DNA of 64,000 nucleotides from Bosea sp. F3-2 (GCF_008253865.1 NZ_CP042331.1:5545501-5609500), one strand, 5' to 3'. Positions 1 to 9,012 are shown, counted from the first letter of the stretch. The notes: a model not told the origin generated them from the letters alone. Program-made: numbers and translations.

Positions 1-98
1 TGCGTTTGAGCTGATCCTGCCCAGCCGGTGGGCAGGCTGGCAACCCCGGCGGCTGAGGCATACGGTCTGCGCAAAAGCGCGAAGGGGAGGGAATGCTC

Positions 99-995
99 AT
101 GAGCCGACCGATCTGGATCGAAGCCGCGATCAACGGGCCCTGGGGCAAGGAACGGCAGCCGGGCATCCCGATCATGATACCCGACATCGTCGCTGATGGC
201 ATTGCCGCAGCTGAGGCGGGAGCGGCGATCGTCCATCTCCATGTCTACGATGTCGCGACCGGCAGGCAGCGCGACGACTGGCAGCTTTATGCGCGGGCGA
301 TCGAGGGCATTCGCGCCCGGGTCGATGCCATTGTCTATCCGACCATCCCGATCCTCGGCTCTGCTTACGCCGGCGACATGCATGGCTCCGGCCGCTACAC
401 GCATCTTGAGGAGCTGGCGAAGCGCGGGCTGGTCGAGTGGGGCGTGCTCGATCCCGGCTCCTGCAACTGGACGACCTTCGCCGGCATCCCGCAGGGCGAG
501 GCCGGCTTCATCTACCAGAACCCCGGCGAGCATATTCGCGAGGGGATGGAGGTGGCTGAGCGTCACAAGGTCCATCCGAGCTATGCGATCTACGAGCCCG
601 GCTTCACCCGGCTCGGCGCCGCTCTCGCCAAGGCCTATCCGGGCATGCCGACGCCGATCTACCGGCTGATGTTCTCGGACGCTTTCGCCTGGGGCTTCCC
701 GCCGCGCGAATGGGCGCTGGAGGCGCATCTCAGGCTGCTGGCGGAAGATGCGCCCGATGCGCCGGTGATGATCGCCGGGCTCGGCGTCGATCTCTCGGAT
801 CTGGTCGCGCCTGCAGTCGCGCGCGGCGTCCATGTCCGCGGCGGGCTGGAGGATGCGCCCTTCGGCGAGACGCGCGGCAATGCGGCGCTGATCGCCGATC
901 TGGTCAGCAAGGTCGAGGCCGCGGGAGGCCGTACGGCGGCCGTCACCGAGGTGCGCGCCGATCTCGCGGCGCGCACCTCGGGAACCGGGGCTTGA
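99..995 (+). CDS. beta-keto acid cleavage enzyme (BKACE, DUF849 family)
   Basis: A 298-residue protein of the BKACE family (named after 3-keto-5-aminohexanoate cleavage enzyme). Members condense a beta-keto acid with acetyl-CoA and release a new CoA thioester plus acetoacetate. The two metal-binding histidines sit at residues 46 and 48 in the motif HLHVYD. A conserved GGLED segment with the expected glutamate lies near residue 251. The start at 99 is preferred to the ATG at 93 because the strong ribosome site (AAGGGGAGG, 82-90) is only two bases from 93 but eight from 99. The substrate cannot be told from sequence, since BKACE subfamilies differ in active-site residues. The gene appears to stand alone. 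Confidence 0.88.
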   Translation: MSRPIWIEAAINGPWGKERQPGIPIMIPDIVADGIAAAEAGAAIVHLHVYDVATGRQRDDWQLYARAIEGIRARVDAIVYPTIPILGSAYAGDMHGSGRYTHLEELAKRGLVEWGVLDPGSCNWTTFAGIPQGEAGFIYQNPGEHIREGMEVAERHKVHPSYAIYEPGFTRLGAALAKAYPGMPTPIYRLMFSDAFAWGFPPREWALEAHLRLLAEDAPDAPVMIAGLGVDLSDLVAPAVARGVHVRGGLEDAPFGETRGNAALIADLVSKVEAAGGRTAAVTEVRADLAARTSGTGA

Positions 996-1008
996 CAGCC
1001 TTCGATCG

Positions 1009-1383
1009 CTAGGCAGCCGTTTCGGTTGCGAGCCGGGCGCGCAGCTGATCGACGTCCGGGACGAACCAGAGCGCCGAACCTTCATTGGTTTCGCGCACGA
1101 AGTCGCGCAGGGCGCCGCTGGCGTCGAGGGCTGCGGCGATATCTCCGACGAGCGCGCAGCGCAGGCGATAGTTCGCGAATTTCTGGAAGATCTCGCCGCC
1201 GATGCGGGTGCGCAGGTTCAGTACGTCCGGGCCGAGCCGCTCGACCGGGATCGCGAGCAGGTCGGCGCCGACGGACCAGGCTTCGCCGATGAAGTCGTTG
1301 GCATCGGCGGGGCTCGCCAGGAGTGGCCCGGTGCTGGCGAACAGGAGGGTGCGGACGCTTCCGATTTCGATCAGTTGAGACAT
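1009..1383 (-). CDS. DUF4180 family protein
   Basis: A 124-residue soluble protein starting MSQLIEIGSVRTLLFASTGP. Its pattern, with a short beta-rich N-terminus, a central NDFIGEAW segment and a C-terminal FVRETNEGSALWFVPD segment, matches the DUF4180 family, whose members are often near regulators and have no established reaction. It converges on the BKACE gene with only 13 bases between the two stop codons. No membrane segment or signal peptide is visible. Family placement is from recalled pattern; the function is unknown. Confidence 0.75.
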   Translation of the reverse strand: MSQLIEIGSVRTLLFASTGPLLASPADANDFIGEAWSVGADLLAIPVERLGPDVLNLRTRIGGEIFQKFANYRLRCALVGDIAAALDASGALRDFVRETNEGSALWFVPDVDQLRARLATETAA

Positions 1384-1515
1384 CGCCCCTGCCTAGTAAC
1401 CCCCGTCATTGGTGACAAGCTGGGATGTCCGGTGAGCCGCCGGCAAGCTGCCGCATTGGAATGACGGTGACAGCGTCTTAAATGCTGAGAACGACTGATC
1501 CGCGAAAGCGAGCCG

Positions 1516-2886
1516 ATGTCCGAACGCGATAGCGAAGCCAATCGACTTTCCGCCCGTGCCGCGCGTTATGCCCGCGTCGGCGCCAATGTCGGCGGGGTGG
1601 CGGCGCGGATTGCCGGCTCCCGGCTCTTCGGCGTGGAGGGGCGGGACGCCTCGAATGCCGAGGCGCTGGCCAAGGCGCTCGGCGGGCTGAAGGGCCCGAT
1701 CATGAAGGTGGCGCAGCTCATCGCCACCATCCCCGATGTCGTTCCGCCCGAATATGCCGCCGAACTGCAGAAGCTGCAGTCGCAGGCGCCGCCGATGGGC
1801 GCGGCCTTCGTCAAGCGCCGGATGATGGCGGAACTCGGCCCGCAATGGCGCGAGCGTTTCGGCGAGTTCGATCTGAAGCCGGCGGCGGCCGCCTCGCTCG
1901 GCCAGGTGCATCGCGCGACGACGACTGAGGGCGCGCCGCTGGCCTGCAAGCTGCAATACCCCGACATGGAATCGGCGGTGGAAGCGGATATCGCCCAGCT
2001 CGAAGTGCTGTTCGCGCTGCACCGGCGCATGGGCGCTGTGATCGACACCAGCGAGATCGCCAAGGAGATCGGCGCGCGCGTCCGCGAGGAGCTCGACTAT
2101 CGCCGTGAGGCCCGGCACATCGCGCTCTACCGGGCGATCCTCGCGGATACGCCGGAGGTGTGCGTGCCGGCGGTGGAAGCTGGGCTTTCGACCCGGCGCC
2201 TCCTTACCATGCACTGGCTCGACGGCAGTCCGATCCTGTCGCACAAGCAGGACGGGCAGCAGGCGCGCGATCGCATCTCGACGGCGATGTTCAAGGCCTG
2301 GTGGCGCCCGTTCAGCCATCACGGCGTCATCCATGGCGATCCGCATCTCGGGAACTACACGGTCTTTTCCGAGGACGGCATACCGCAGGGCATCAACCTG
2401 CTCGACTATGGCTGCATCCGCATCTTCCCGCCTTCCTTCGTTGGTGGAGTGGTCGATCTCTATCAGGGCCTGCGGGACGGCGAGGAAGCGCGCGTCATCC
2501 ATGCCTACGAGACCTGGGGCTTCAAGGGGCTGAGCAAGGACCTCGTCGACACGCTCAACATCTGGGCGCGCTTCATCTACGGGCCGCTGCTGGAGGACCG
2601 GACACGGCGCATCGCCGAGGGGGTCAAGCCGTCGGAATATGGTCGCAAGCAGGCCTTCCAGGTGCATCAGGCGCTGAAGCGGCGGGGGCCGGTGACGGTG
2701 CCGCGCGAGTTCGTCTTCATGGACCGCGCCGCGATCGGGCTCGGCGGCGTCTTCCTGCATCTCGACGCCGAGTTGAACTTCCACCGGCTGTTCGAGGCGG
2801 AGATCGAGGGGTTCTCGGTCGAGACGGTCGCCGAACGGCAGGCTGCCGCGCTGACGGCCGCTGGGCTTTCGGTGCCGCGCGCTTAG
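1516..2886 (+). CDS. UbiB/ABC1/ADCK-family atypical kinase-like protein
   Basis: A 456-residue member of the ABC1/UbiB family of atypical kinase-like proteins, usually tied to quinone or lipid metabolism. Visible family marks: a KVAQL segment near residue 63 (the KxGQ region), an alanine-rich loop followed by SLGQVHRA near residue 130, the lysine-bearing CKLQYP strand, the catalytic-loop motif HGDPHLGN near residue 273, and the metal-binding LDYG near residue 296. It lacks the C-terminal membrane helices of classical UbiB, so it resembles the soluble AarF/ADCK3-like type. The stop codon TAG is the first triplet of a repeat element that begins TAGAGCG. Confidence 0.88.
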   Translation: MSERDSEANRLSARAARYARVGANVGGVAARIAGSRLFGVEGRDASNAEALAKALGGLKGPIMKVAQLIATIPDVVPPEYAAELQKLQSQAPPMGAAFVKRRMMAELGPQWRERFGEFDLKPAAAASLGQVHRATTTEGAPLACKLQYPDMESAVEADIAQLEVLFALHRRMGAVIDTSEIAKEIGARVREELDYRREARHIALYRAILADTPEVCVPAVEAGLSTRRLLTMHWLDGSPILSHKQDGQQARDRISTAMFKAWWRPFSHHGVIHGDPHLGNYTVFSEDGIPQGINLLDYGCIRIFPPSFVGGVVDLYQGLRDGEEARVIHAYETWGFKGLSKDLVDTLNIWARFIYGPLLEDRTRRIAEGVKPSEYGRKQAFQVHQALKRRGPVTVPREFVFMDRAAIGLGGVFLHLDAELNFHRLFEAEIEGFSVETVAERQAAALTAAGLSVPRA

Positions 2887-3042
2887 AGCGTGCTGGGTTT
2901 ACACGGAACCACGGCGTCATCCCGGGCTTGCCCCGGGATCCATGCCGGAGCGTTTCCGATCAAGGTTCAGGCATGGATCCCGGCTCTCCGCTTCGCTGCG
3001 GCCGGGATGACCCGCGTGGTTCCGTGTAAAATCAGCGCACTC
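2884..3042. repeat. composite palindromic repeat with outer 28-bp arms and inner GTCAT...ATGAC palindrome
   Basis: The outer arms 2886-2913 and 3015-3042 are inverted copies matching at 24 of 28 positions (core TTTACACGGAACCACG). Inside lies a palindrome that begins GTCATCCCGGG (2916) and ends CCGGGATGAC (about 3011). The element starts in the stop codon of the UbiB-like gene and ends inside the 3' end of the next, oppositely oriented gene (stop at 3032). Related elements lie at 21182-21572 and 31618-31773. Confidence 0.85.
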
Positions 3043-3298
3043 CAGCCTGGCTGGATACTTTGCGGAGCGTCGGCTCAATCGCCTCCGCTACCGCCGTCTC
3101 CACCTCCGTCCCCGTCAAACCAGCCTGTCCCTCCGTAGCCTCCGGCCGAGCCGGTGTCGCGGCGCCAGGCGGCGATTCCTCGTCGTCGCGCTTGGTTTGC
3201 TCCCGCGCCTCGGCGAACCAGCGCTTGGCTTTCTCGCGCAAGGCTGGATCGAGATAGAGCGGATCGTCCTTCGCGGCCGCTTTGATCGGGTCGTCCAT
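3032..3298 (-). CDS. small hypothetical protein
   Basis: An 88-residue polar protein starting MDDPIKAAAKDDPLYLDPAL, rich in charged residues and proline/alanine, with no membrane segment. The start at 3298 is chosen because it has a clear ribosome site (AAGGGAAGG) upstream; the longer open frame continuing to 3484 reads through low-complexity, non-protein-like sequence. The last codons overlap the right arm of a repeat element, so the natural C-terminus may have been altered by that insertion. I do not recognise a family. Confidence 0.6.
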   Translation of the reverse strand: MDDPIKAAAKDDPLYLDPALREKAKRWFAEAREQTKRDDEESPPGAATPARPEATEGQAGLTGTEVETAVAEAIEPTLRKVSSQAGVR

Positions 3299-3568
3299 GA
3301 GCGCCTTCCCTTGACCGCCAGAGTATAGACGAATCCGGTCAAACCGGCTCCGGCTGCCGCCGAAGGGCGTTAACGCCTCCCCTTCAAGCTGCGGGGAGAT
3401 GCTTTTTCTCGGATTAAATCGATTGAATTTATTGAATCGAGCCGCTAGAGGATGAGGGTGCGGCATTTGAGCCATGCCCGTCACGGTTGCGTTGCGCTGG
3501 TGCGTTGCCCGTGCGTCGCGGGTGCGCTACAGGCTTAGAGAGAGTGTGTCTTTTTCAGGATCGAGACG

Positions 3569-3853
3569 ATGGCCGACCACGCCCAGCATGCCGACATCCC
3601 CGCGATGGACTACGAGGAGCATGAGCGCACCTATACCGGCTTCGTGCACTTCGCCGAGGTCGGCGGCATCGCCTGCCTCGCGATCGTTGCGGCGCTCGCG
3701 GTCGGCGGCACCAAGCATGCCTGGGCCACGGCGCTGATCGGAACGATTCTTGCGGTCATCGGCACCGGTGTCGGCATTGCTGCTCCCTCGATCTCCTGGC
3801 GCGCGCCGGTCGTCGCGCTGGTTCTGATGCTCCTCGCCCTCCTGCTGCTCTGA
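3569..3853 (+). CDS. aa3-type cytochrome c oxidase subunit IV-like membrane protein
   Basis: A 94-residue protein whose N-terminal part has the EEHERTYTGFVHFAEV signature typical of the small subunit IV of bacterial aa3-type cytochrome c oxidase. Hydrophobic stretches follow at about residues 32-47, 52-72 and 78-94. The family's better-known members are shorter with one helix, so the extra hydrophobic tail is a variation. It sits 36 bases before pntAA, an arrangement I recall as common in Hyphomicrobiales, and may be co-transcribed with the transhydrogenase genes. The oxidase core genes are not in this window. Confidence 0.8.
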   Translation: MADHAQHADIPAMDYEEHERTYTGFVHFAEVGGIACLAIVAALAVGGTKHAWATALIGTILAVIGTGVGIAAPSISWRAPVVALVLMLLALLLL

Positions 3854-3889
3854 CCGTCTCCCTATAACGCCGGAAAGGCCTGCCCCACC

Positions 3890-5029
3890 ATGCGCATTGC
3901 TGTCCCAGCCGAAACGCAAGGGGCGGAAACCCGCGTCGCCGCGACGCCGGAGACCGTCCGCAAGTTCAAGGGCCTCGGCGCCGAGGTCGTGATCGAGACG
4001 GGGGCGGGCAAAGCCTCCGGCATCCCCGATGCGGAGTATGAGACGGCTGGGGCGACGATCGCGAAAACGGCCAAGGAGGCGCTGAAGGGCGCCGAGATCG
4101 TGCTGAAGGTGCGTCGTCCGGCGGAGAAGGAGATCGCGGCGCTGCCAGCCGGCGCGCTGGTCATCGCGACAATGGACCCCTACGGCAACGAGGCGCAGGT
4201 CGAGGCGCTGGCCAAGGCCAATGTCGCTGCCTTCGCCATGGAGTTCATGCCGCGCATCACCCGCGCCCAGGTGATGGACGTGCTCTCCTCGCAGGCGAAC
4301 CTGGCCGGCTACCGTGCCGTGATCGACGGGGCCGCCGAATACGGTCGGGCGCTGCCGATGATGATGACGGCGGCGGGCACCGTGCCGGCCGCGAAGATCT
4401 TCGTGATGGGCGTCGGGGTCGCCGGCCTGCAGGCGATCGCGACCGCGCGCCGTCTCGGCGCCATCGTCACCGCCACCGACGTGCGCCCGGCCACCAAGGA
4501 GCAGGTCGAATCGCTCGGCGCCAAGTTCCTCGCCGTCGAGGACGAGGAGTTCAAGCAGGCGCAGACCGCCGGCGGCTACGCCAAGGAGATGTCCAAGGAG
4601 TACCAGGCGAAGCAGGCGGAGCTGACCGCCAGCCACATCGCCAAGCAGGACATCGTCATCACCACCGCGCTGATCCCGGGCCGCCCGGCGCCGAAGCTGA
4701 TAACGGCTGCGATGGTCGAGAGCATGAAGCCCGGTTCCGTGATCGTTGACCTCGCGGTCGAGCGTGGCGGCAACTGCGAGCTGGCGAAGCCCGGCGAGGT
4801 CGTCACGACGGAGAACGGCGTCAAGATCGTCGGCCATCTCAACGTGCCCGGACGTCTGGCTGCAACCTCCTCCTCGCTCTACGCCAAGAACCTCTTCGCT
4901 TTCGTCGAGACGCTGATCGACAAGGCCGAGAAGAAGCTCGCGGTGAACTGGGACGACGAGCTGGTCAAGGCGACCGCCCTGACGAAGGACGGCGCCGTCA
5001 TCCATCCGAATTTCTCAGCCAAGGCCTGA
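3890..5029 (+). CDS. pntAA: proton-translocating NAD(P) transhydrogenase subunit alpha part 1
   Basis: A 379-residue soluble domain I of the membrane-bound transhydrogenase, which binds NAD(H) and passes hydride to NADP+ bound by PntB while protons cross the membrane. The N-terminal alanine-dehydrogenase-like half opens MRIAVPAETQGAETRVAATP. The Rossmann fold carries MGVGVAGLQAI near residue 173. The chain ends after domain I without membrane helices, as expected for the split alphaproteobacterial form whose helices are on the next gene. pntAB follows after 17 bases. A ribosome site GGAAAGG precedes the ATG. Confidence 0.97.
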   Translation: MRIAVPAETQGAETRVAATPETVRKFKGLGAEVVIETGAGKASGIPDAEYETAGATIAKTAKEALKGAEIVLKVRRPAEKEIAALPAGALVIATMDPYGNEAQVEALAKANVAAFAMEFMPRITRAQVMDVLSSQANLAGYRAVIDGAAEYGRALPMMMTAAGTVPAAKIFVMGVGVAGLQAIATARRLGAIVTATDVRPATKEQVESLGAKFLAVEDEEFKQAQTAGGYAKEMSKEYQAKQAELTASHIAKQDIVITTALIPGRPAPKLITAAMVESMKPGSVIVDLAVERGGNCELAKPGEVVTTENGVKIVGHLNVPGRLAATSSSLYAKNLFAFVETLIDKAEKKLAVNWDDELVKATALTKDGAVIHPNFSAKA

Positions 5030-5046
5030 GCGAAGGAATTCCGACC

Positions 5047-5481
5047 ATGGCAAATCCCTCTCCCGAACAGGCTCTGGAACAGGCCCGCAACGCGGCCGCT
5101 CTCGCCAAGCAGGCCGCCGAGCTCGCCGAGCGCTACGCCGAACAGGCTGCCGCTGCCGCCAGCATCGCGACTGGCGGTGTCGATCCGACGGTGTTCCGCC
5201 TCGCCATCTTCGTGCTCGCCGTCTTCGTCGGCTATTACGTCGTCTGGTCGGTGACCCCGGCGCTGCACACGCCGCTGATGTCGGTCACCAACGCGATCTC
5301 CTCGGTCATCGTCGTCGGCGCCCTGCTGGCGGTCGGCGTCTCGGCGGCGGATGCGCTGGGAGACGGGCCGATCTGGGCCAAGCTCTTCGGCTTCGTCGCG
5401 CTGATCCTGGCCTCGGTGAACATCTTCGGTGGCTTCCTCGTCACCGAGCGCATGCTCGCGATGTACAAGAAGAAGGGCTGA
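5047..5481 (+). CDS. pntAB: proton-translocating NAD(P) transhydrogenase subunit alpha part 2
   Basis: A 144-residue protein supplying the membrane helices of the alpha subunit. The first 40 residues are an alanine/glutamate-rich helix (QALEQARNAAALAKQAAELA), which looks like a linker or coiled region. It is followed by hydrophobic segments at about 46-66, 80-102 and 108-130. It lies between pntAA and pntB, with three bases before the pntB start. In enterobacteria this part is fused to PntA; the separate gene is normal for alphaproteobacteria. The long charged N-terminal helix is somewhat longer than in many homologues. Confidence 0.95.
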   Translation: MANPSPEQALEQARNAAALAKQAAELAERYAEQAAAAASIATGGVDPTVFRLAIFVLAVFVGYYVVWSVTPALHTPLMSVTNAISSVIVVGALLAVGVSAADALGDGPIWAKLFGFVALILASVNIFGGFLVTERMLAMYKKKG

Positions 5482-5484
5482 CGC

Positions 5485-6888
5485 ATGGCCGCGAACCTCT
5501 CAGCCCTCCTCTACGTCGTTTCGGGCGTCCTGTTCATCATGGCTCTGCGGGGCCTGTCGCATCCGACGACCTCCCGCCAGGGCAACCGCTACGGCATGAT
5601 CGGCATGGCGATCGCCATCGTCACGACCGTGCTGTTCTTCCCGCCTGCCGGCTTCTCCGGCTGGCTGCTGGTTGCCGTTGGCATCGCCATCGGCGGCGGC
5701 ATCGGCGCCTATATGGCGAAGCGCGTGCAGATGACGCAGATGCCGCAGCTCGTCGCCTTCTTCCACTCGCTGGTCGGCCTGGCGGCGGTGCTGGTGGCGG
5801 CGGCGGCGCTCTACGCGCCGGACGCCTTCGGCATCGGCCGCACCGGCGCGATCCACGGCTCGAGCCTGTTCGAGATGGCGCTCGGCGTCGCGATCGGCGC
5901 GATCACCTTCACCGGCTCGATCATCGCCTTCCTCAAGCTCGACGGGCGGATGAGCGGCAAGCCGATCATGCTGCCGCAGCGCCATGGCATCAATATCGGC
6001 CTCGGCATCGCGCTCGTGGTGCTGCTCGCGATCTTCATCAAGAGCGAGAGCCATGCGGTGTTCTGGCTGATCGTTGCGGTGTCGCTGGCGCTCGGCGTCC
6101 TGTTGATCATCCCGATCGGCGGCGCCGACATGCCGGTCGTGGTCTCGATGCTGAACTCCTATTCCGGCTGGGCCGCAGCTGGCATCGGCTTCACGCTCGG
6201 CAACATGGCGCTGATCATCACCGGCGCGCTGGTCGGCTCCTCGGGCGCGATCCTGTCCTACATCATGTGTAAGGGCATGAACCGCTCCTTCATCTCGGTC
6301 ATCCTCGGCGGCTTCGGCGGCGAGACGGTCGCGGCGGCGGGCGGTGCGGTCGAGGCGCGGCCGGTCAAGCAAGGCTCGCCTGATGATGCCGCCTACATCA
6401 TGAAGAACGCCGCCAAGGTCATCATCGTGCCGGGCTACGGCATGGCGGTGGCGCAGGCGCAGCATGCGCTGCGCGAGATGGCGGATGGGCTCAAGAAGGA
6501 AGGTGTCGAGGTCAAATACGCCATCCATCCGGTGGCGGGCCGCATGCCCGGCCACATGAACGTGCTGCTGGCCGAGGCCAATGTGCCCTATGACGAGGTC
6601 TTCGAGCTTGAGGACATCAACTCGGAATTCGGCCAGGCTGACGTCGCCTTCGTCATCGGCGCCAACGACGTCACCAACCCGGCCGCCAAGACCGATCCGC
6701 AATCGCCGATCTACGGCATGCCGATCCTCGATGTCGAGAAGGCCAAGACGGTGCTGTTCATCAAGCGCGGCATGGGCTCGGGCTATGCCGGCGTCGAGAA
6801 CGAGCTGTTCTTCATGCCCAACACCATGATGCTCTTCGGCGACGCCAAGAAGGTCACCGACGAGATCGTCAAGGCGATGGCGCACTGA
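5485..6888 (+). CDS. pntB: proton-translocating NAD(P) transhydrogenase subunit beta
   Basis: A 467-residue inner-membrane protein with about nine hydrophobic segments in the first 270 residues (proton channel), then the NADP(H)-binding domain III. That domain shows VIIVPGYGMAVAQAQHAL near residue 315 and VAFVIGANDVTNPAA near residue 390. It completes the pntAA-pntAB-pntB operon, which generates NADPH from NADH using the proton gradient. A clear intrinsic terminator lies 84 bases past the stop codon (6972-7006). Confidence 0.97.
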   Translation: MAANLSALLYVVSGVLFIMALRGLSHPTTSRQGNRYGMIGMAIAIVTTVLFFPPAGFSGWLLVAVGIAIGGGIGAYMAKRVQMTQMPQLVAFFHSLVGLAAVLVAAAALYAPDAFGIGRTGAIHGSSLFEMALGVAIGAITFTGSIIAFLKLDGRMSGKPIMLPQRHGINIGLGIALVVLLAIFIKSESHAVFWLIVAVSLALGVLLIIPIGGADMPVVVSMLNSYSGWAAAGIGFTLGNMALIITGALVGSSGAILSYIMCKGMNRSFISVILGGFGGETVAAAGGAVEARPVKQGSPDDAAYIMKNAAKVIIVPGYGMAVAQAQHALREMADGLKKEGVEVKYAIHPVAGRMPGHMNVLLAEANVPYDEVFELEDINSEFGQADVAFVIGANDVTNPAAKTDPQSPIYGMPILDVEKAKTVLFIKRGMGSGYAGVENELFFMPNTMMLFGDAKKVTDEIVKAMAH

Positions 6889-6971
6889 ACCCGTCCCCGC
6901 AAAACTGGGCACCACTTTTGCGACGAGGACCGGTTTCAGACTAAACTGAGCCACTGTCATCGGATTGCTGC

Positions 6972-7006
6972 AAAGGGCCGGCTTGATCGCCGGCCCTTTC
7001 GTTTTC
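6972..7006 (+). terminator. intrinsic terminator after pntB
   Basis: An 11-bp perfect stem (AAAGGGCCGGC at 6972-6982 and GCCGGCCCTTT at 6989-6999) with a 6-base loop, followed by CGTTTTCC. It ends the pnt transcript and lies just before the GTG start of the next gene. Confidence 0.85.
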
Positions 7007-7019
7007 CGGGCGTGCCGCC

Positions 7020-7904
7020 GTGATCATCCTGCGCCTTCTGAAGCTGGTCGTTATTCTGGGCGTCGCCGGCTATCTCGCGATGCTCGGCATGCTCTATGCT
7101 CGGCAGCGCGAGCTGTTGTATCCGCGCGATCCAGCGAAGGCCGACATCGCGACGGCGGGCCTGGTCGCAGCCGAAGAGGCGACCATCGCGACCGCCGATG
7201 GCGAGCGGCTCGTTGCCTGGATCGTGCCGCCGCGGGCGGACAAGCCAGTCCTGCTCTATTTCCACGGCAATGCCGGCAATCTCGCACGGGCCGGCCGGGT
7301 GGGGCGTTTCCGGGCGCTGACGGAGGATGGCACCGGGCTCTTCGCCGTGAGCTATCGCGGCTATGGCGGCTCGACCGGCAGTCCGAGCGAAGAGGGGCTG
7401 CTGCAGGATGCCCGAGCTGCCTATGGCGCTGCGGTTGACCGTTTCGGCACGGGGCGGCTGGTCGGCTATGGCGAATCGCTCGGGACCGGTGTGGTGTTGA
7501 AGCTGGCGGCCGAGGTGCCGCTAAAGGCTGTCGTGCTCGAGGCACCCTACCGTTCGACGGCTGCCGTCGCGCAAGCCATCTATCCCTATGTGCCGGTGGG
7601 GCTGCTGATGAAGGACCAGTTCCGCTCTGAAGAGGTCATCGGGCGGATCAAGGCGCCGCTACTCGTGATGCACGGCGAGCGCGACAGGATCATCCCCTTC
7701 GCCCAGGGGAAGGCGCTCTATGAGCTCGCCAACCCGCCAAAGCGTTTCCTGCGCTTTCCCGATGGCGGGCACGAGGACCTGCCGCACTACGGCTCGCTCG
7801 CCGAGGTGCGACGCTTCCTGGCTGATGTCGCGGAAGGCAGAGTGATGGGGGCTGATACGCGAACGGTGGGAGAGCCGGCCACCAGGACCGGCGCCGCACC
7901 ATGA
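7020..7904 (+). CDS. membrane-anchored alpha/beta hydrolase (BEM46/ABHD13-like)
   Basis: A 294-residue alpha/beta-fold hydrolase with an N-terminal hydrophobic segment (residues 2-24) that should anchor it in the membrane. The oxyanion-side motif HGNAGN is near residue 82. The nucleophile elbow is GYGESLGTG (serine near residue 152), the acid is in GERDRIIP (near 221) and the histidine in DGGHEDLP (near 249). This matches the BEM46/ABHD13 group, whose substrates are mostly unknown. The start codon is GTG with a poor ribosome site and overlaps the tail of the pnt terminator region, so the exact start is uncertain. Confidence 0.85.
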   Translation: MIILRLLKLVVILGVAGYLAMLGMLYARQRELLYPRDPAKADIATAGLVAAEEATIATADGERLVAWIVPPRADKPVLLYFHGNAGNLARAGRVGRFRALTEDGTGLFAVSYRGYGGSTGSPSEEGLLQDARAAYGAAVDRFGTGRLVGYGESLGTGVVLKLAAEVPLKAVVLEAPYRSTAAVAQAIYPYVPVGLLMKDQFRSEEVIGRIKAPLLVMHGERDRIIPFAQGKALYELANPPKRFLRFPDGGHEDLPHYGSLAEVRRFLADVAEGRVMGADTRTVGEPATRTGAAP

Positions 7905-7906
7905 TC

Positions 7907-8009
7907 AGAGCATTTCCGCGCTTCTCTGAATCGCGGAAATGCTCCATCTTTTTGTTTTATCGCATTTTCTTTACGCGAACCGGCATCCACTTCGCTCGAA
8001 AATGCTCTA
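7907..8009. repeat. interspersed hairpin repeat (AGAGCATTT...AAAATGCTCTA type), copy 1
   Basis: A 103-bp element: a hairpin (GCATTTCCGCG ... CGCGGAAATGC) followed by a conserved stretch with TTTGTTTTATCGCATTTTC and CGCGAACCGGCATCCACTTC, ending AAAATGCTCTA. A close copy lies at 47208-47311. On the minus strand the element starts TAGAGCATTTTCG, and this TAG is the stop codon of the TPR lipoprotein gene. I recall this repeat type as widespread in Hyphomicrobiales genomes. Confidence 0.88.
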
Positions 8010-8855
8010 GCCGCGGAAGAACCCGCCGCCGCCCATACGGGACTGGCCAGCCCGGGCCTGGGCGTTGTTGCCGTCGAGGCTGAGCGCCCGCTGATAGGCT
8101 TCCGAGGCTTCCGTCTTCTTGCCGAGTTTTTCGAAGGCGAAGCCGCGTCCGGCCCAGGCATCGGCGTTGCGGTTGTCGACGTTGAGCGCGGCGGTGAAAT
8201 CCTCCAGCGCGGCGTCGTATTTGCCGAGCGCGTTCAGGCTCTGGCCGCGGGCGATATAGGGCGGCGCGGTGTAGGGGTTCCGGTCGATCACCGAATCGAA
8301 ATCGGTGACGGCATGCTGATGCTGGCCTTCCTTCTGGTAGACGAGCCCGCGGGCGTGGAAGGCTTCGGCCGCTTCCGGATTGAGGCGGATCGCGGTGTTG
8401 AGGTCGGCAATGGCCTGCTGGCTGTTGCCCTGCTGGCGCAGCAGGTTGGCGCGGGCGACATAGGCCGGCGCGTAGTTCGGATTGGCCGTGGTCGCGCGAT
8501 TGAAATCGGCGAGTGCGGCGTCGTTGCGGCCGCTCTGGCGCAGTGCGAGGCCGCGATTCGTGTAGGCCGAGGCGAGGTTCGGATCGAGCTGGACCGCCTT
8601 GGTGAAGTCGCCGATCGCATCCGAGAAGCGGCCGACGCGGGCATAGGCCGCACCGCGAAGATTGTAGGCGCCGGGATCATTGGGGTTGCGGCTGATGACC
8701 TCTGTCAGCGAGCCGATATTGACGTTGGCGTCGGCGGTGTCGCGGGTGTCGAGCTCAGCGATGGCGGGTTGCGAGGAGAGGCCGGAGACGGTGTCGCATC
8801 CTGCGAGCGCAAGCGCCATGCCGGCTGCGGCCAGCCAATATCTGCCTCGAATCAT
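8007..8855 (-). CDS. tetratricopeptide-repeat lipoprotein
   Basis: A 282-residue protein with a lipoprotein signal peptide (MIRGRYWLAAAGMALALAGC; lipobox LAGC, cysteine 20). The rest is about six tandem tetratricopeptide repeats from residue 45 to 270, with the usual pattern of AYxNRGxxxxxxGxxxxAxxDF. Such proteins are periplasmic scaffolds, often compared with NlpI. The start at 8855 is supported by AAAGAGGC upstream and the complete signal peptide. The stop codon comes from the adjoining repeat element. The binding partner is unknown. Confidence 0.88.
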   Translation of the reverse strand: MIRGRYWLAAAGMALALAGCDTVSGLSSQPAIAELDTRDTADANVNIGSLTEVISRNPNDPGAYNLRGAAYARVGRFSDAIGDFTKAVQLDPNLASAYTNRGLALRQSGRNDAALADFNRATTANPNYAPAYVARANLLRQQGNSQQAIADLNTAIRLNPEAAEAFHARGLVYQKEGQHQHAVTDFDSVIDRNPYTAPPYIARGQSLNALGKYDAALEDFTAALNVDNRNADAWAGRGFAFEKLGKKTEASEAYQRALSLDGNNAQARAGQSRMGGGGFFRG

Positions 8856-9012
8856 GCTCTGCCTCTTTGGTTCCGTGCTTCGCCTGCCGCACGGCCTCCG
8901 CGCGGAAGGCTCATCCGGCTCAAAGCCGGACACGGCGTCTCTGCGCTCCCCAACCGACAGCGCCTCGCGGAAGAGAACGCCTGAAACCCGCCAAAACTTG
9001 GTTAACGTGGCT

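Noticed and set aside
1..98. End of an upstream gene at the left edge
   Set aside because: No recognisable protein tail or terminator in the first 98 bases; only the ribosome site of the first gene is clear.
1393..2784. A long minus-strand open frame (463 codons) opposite the UbiB-like gene
   Set aside because: It is a shadow: the plus-strand gene has full family motifs, and the opposite frame is histidine/arginine-rich with no motif. GC-rich DNA leaves such frames open.
2884..3042. CRISPR-like repetition
   Set aside because: The repeats are inverted and isolated, not direct repeats with regular spacers; no cas genes are present anywhere in the window.
3366..3441. Palindrome GGCGTTAACGCC and an A/T-rich inverted pair upstream of the oxidase subunit IV gene
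   Set aside because: Short and unlike a known operator; no second copy or regulator nearby. Kept only as a note that the promoter of the pnt block may lie here.
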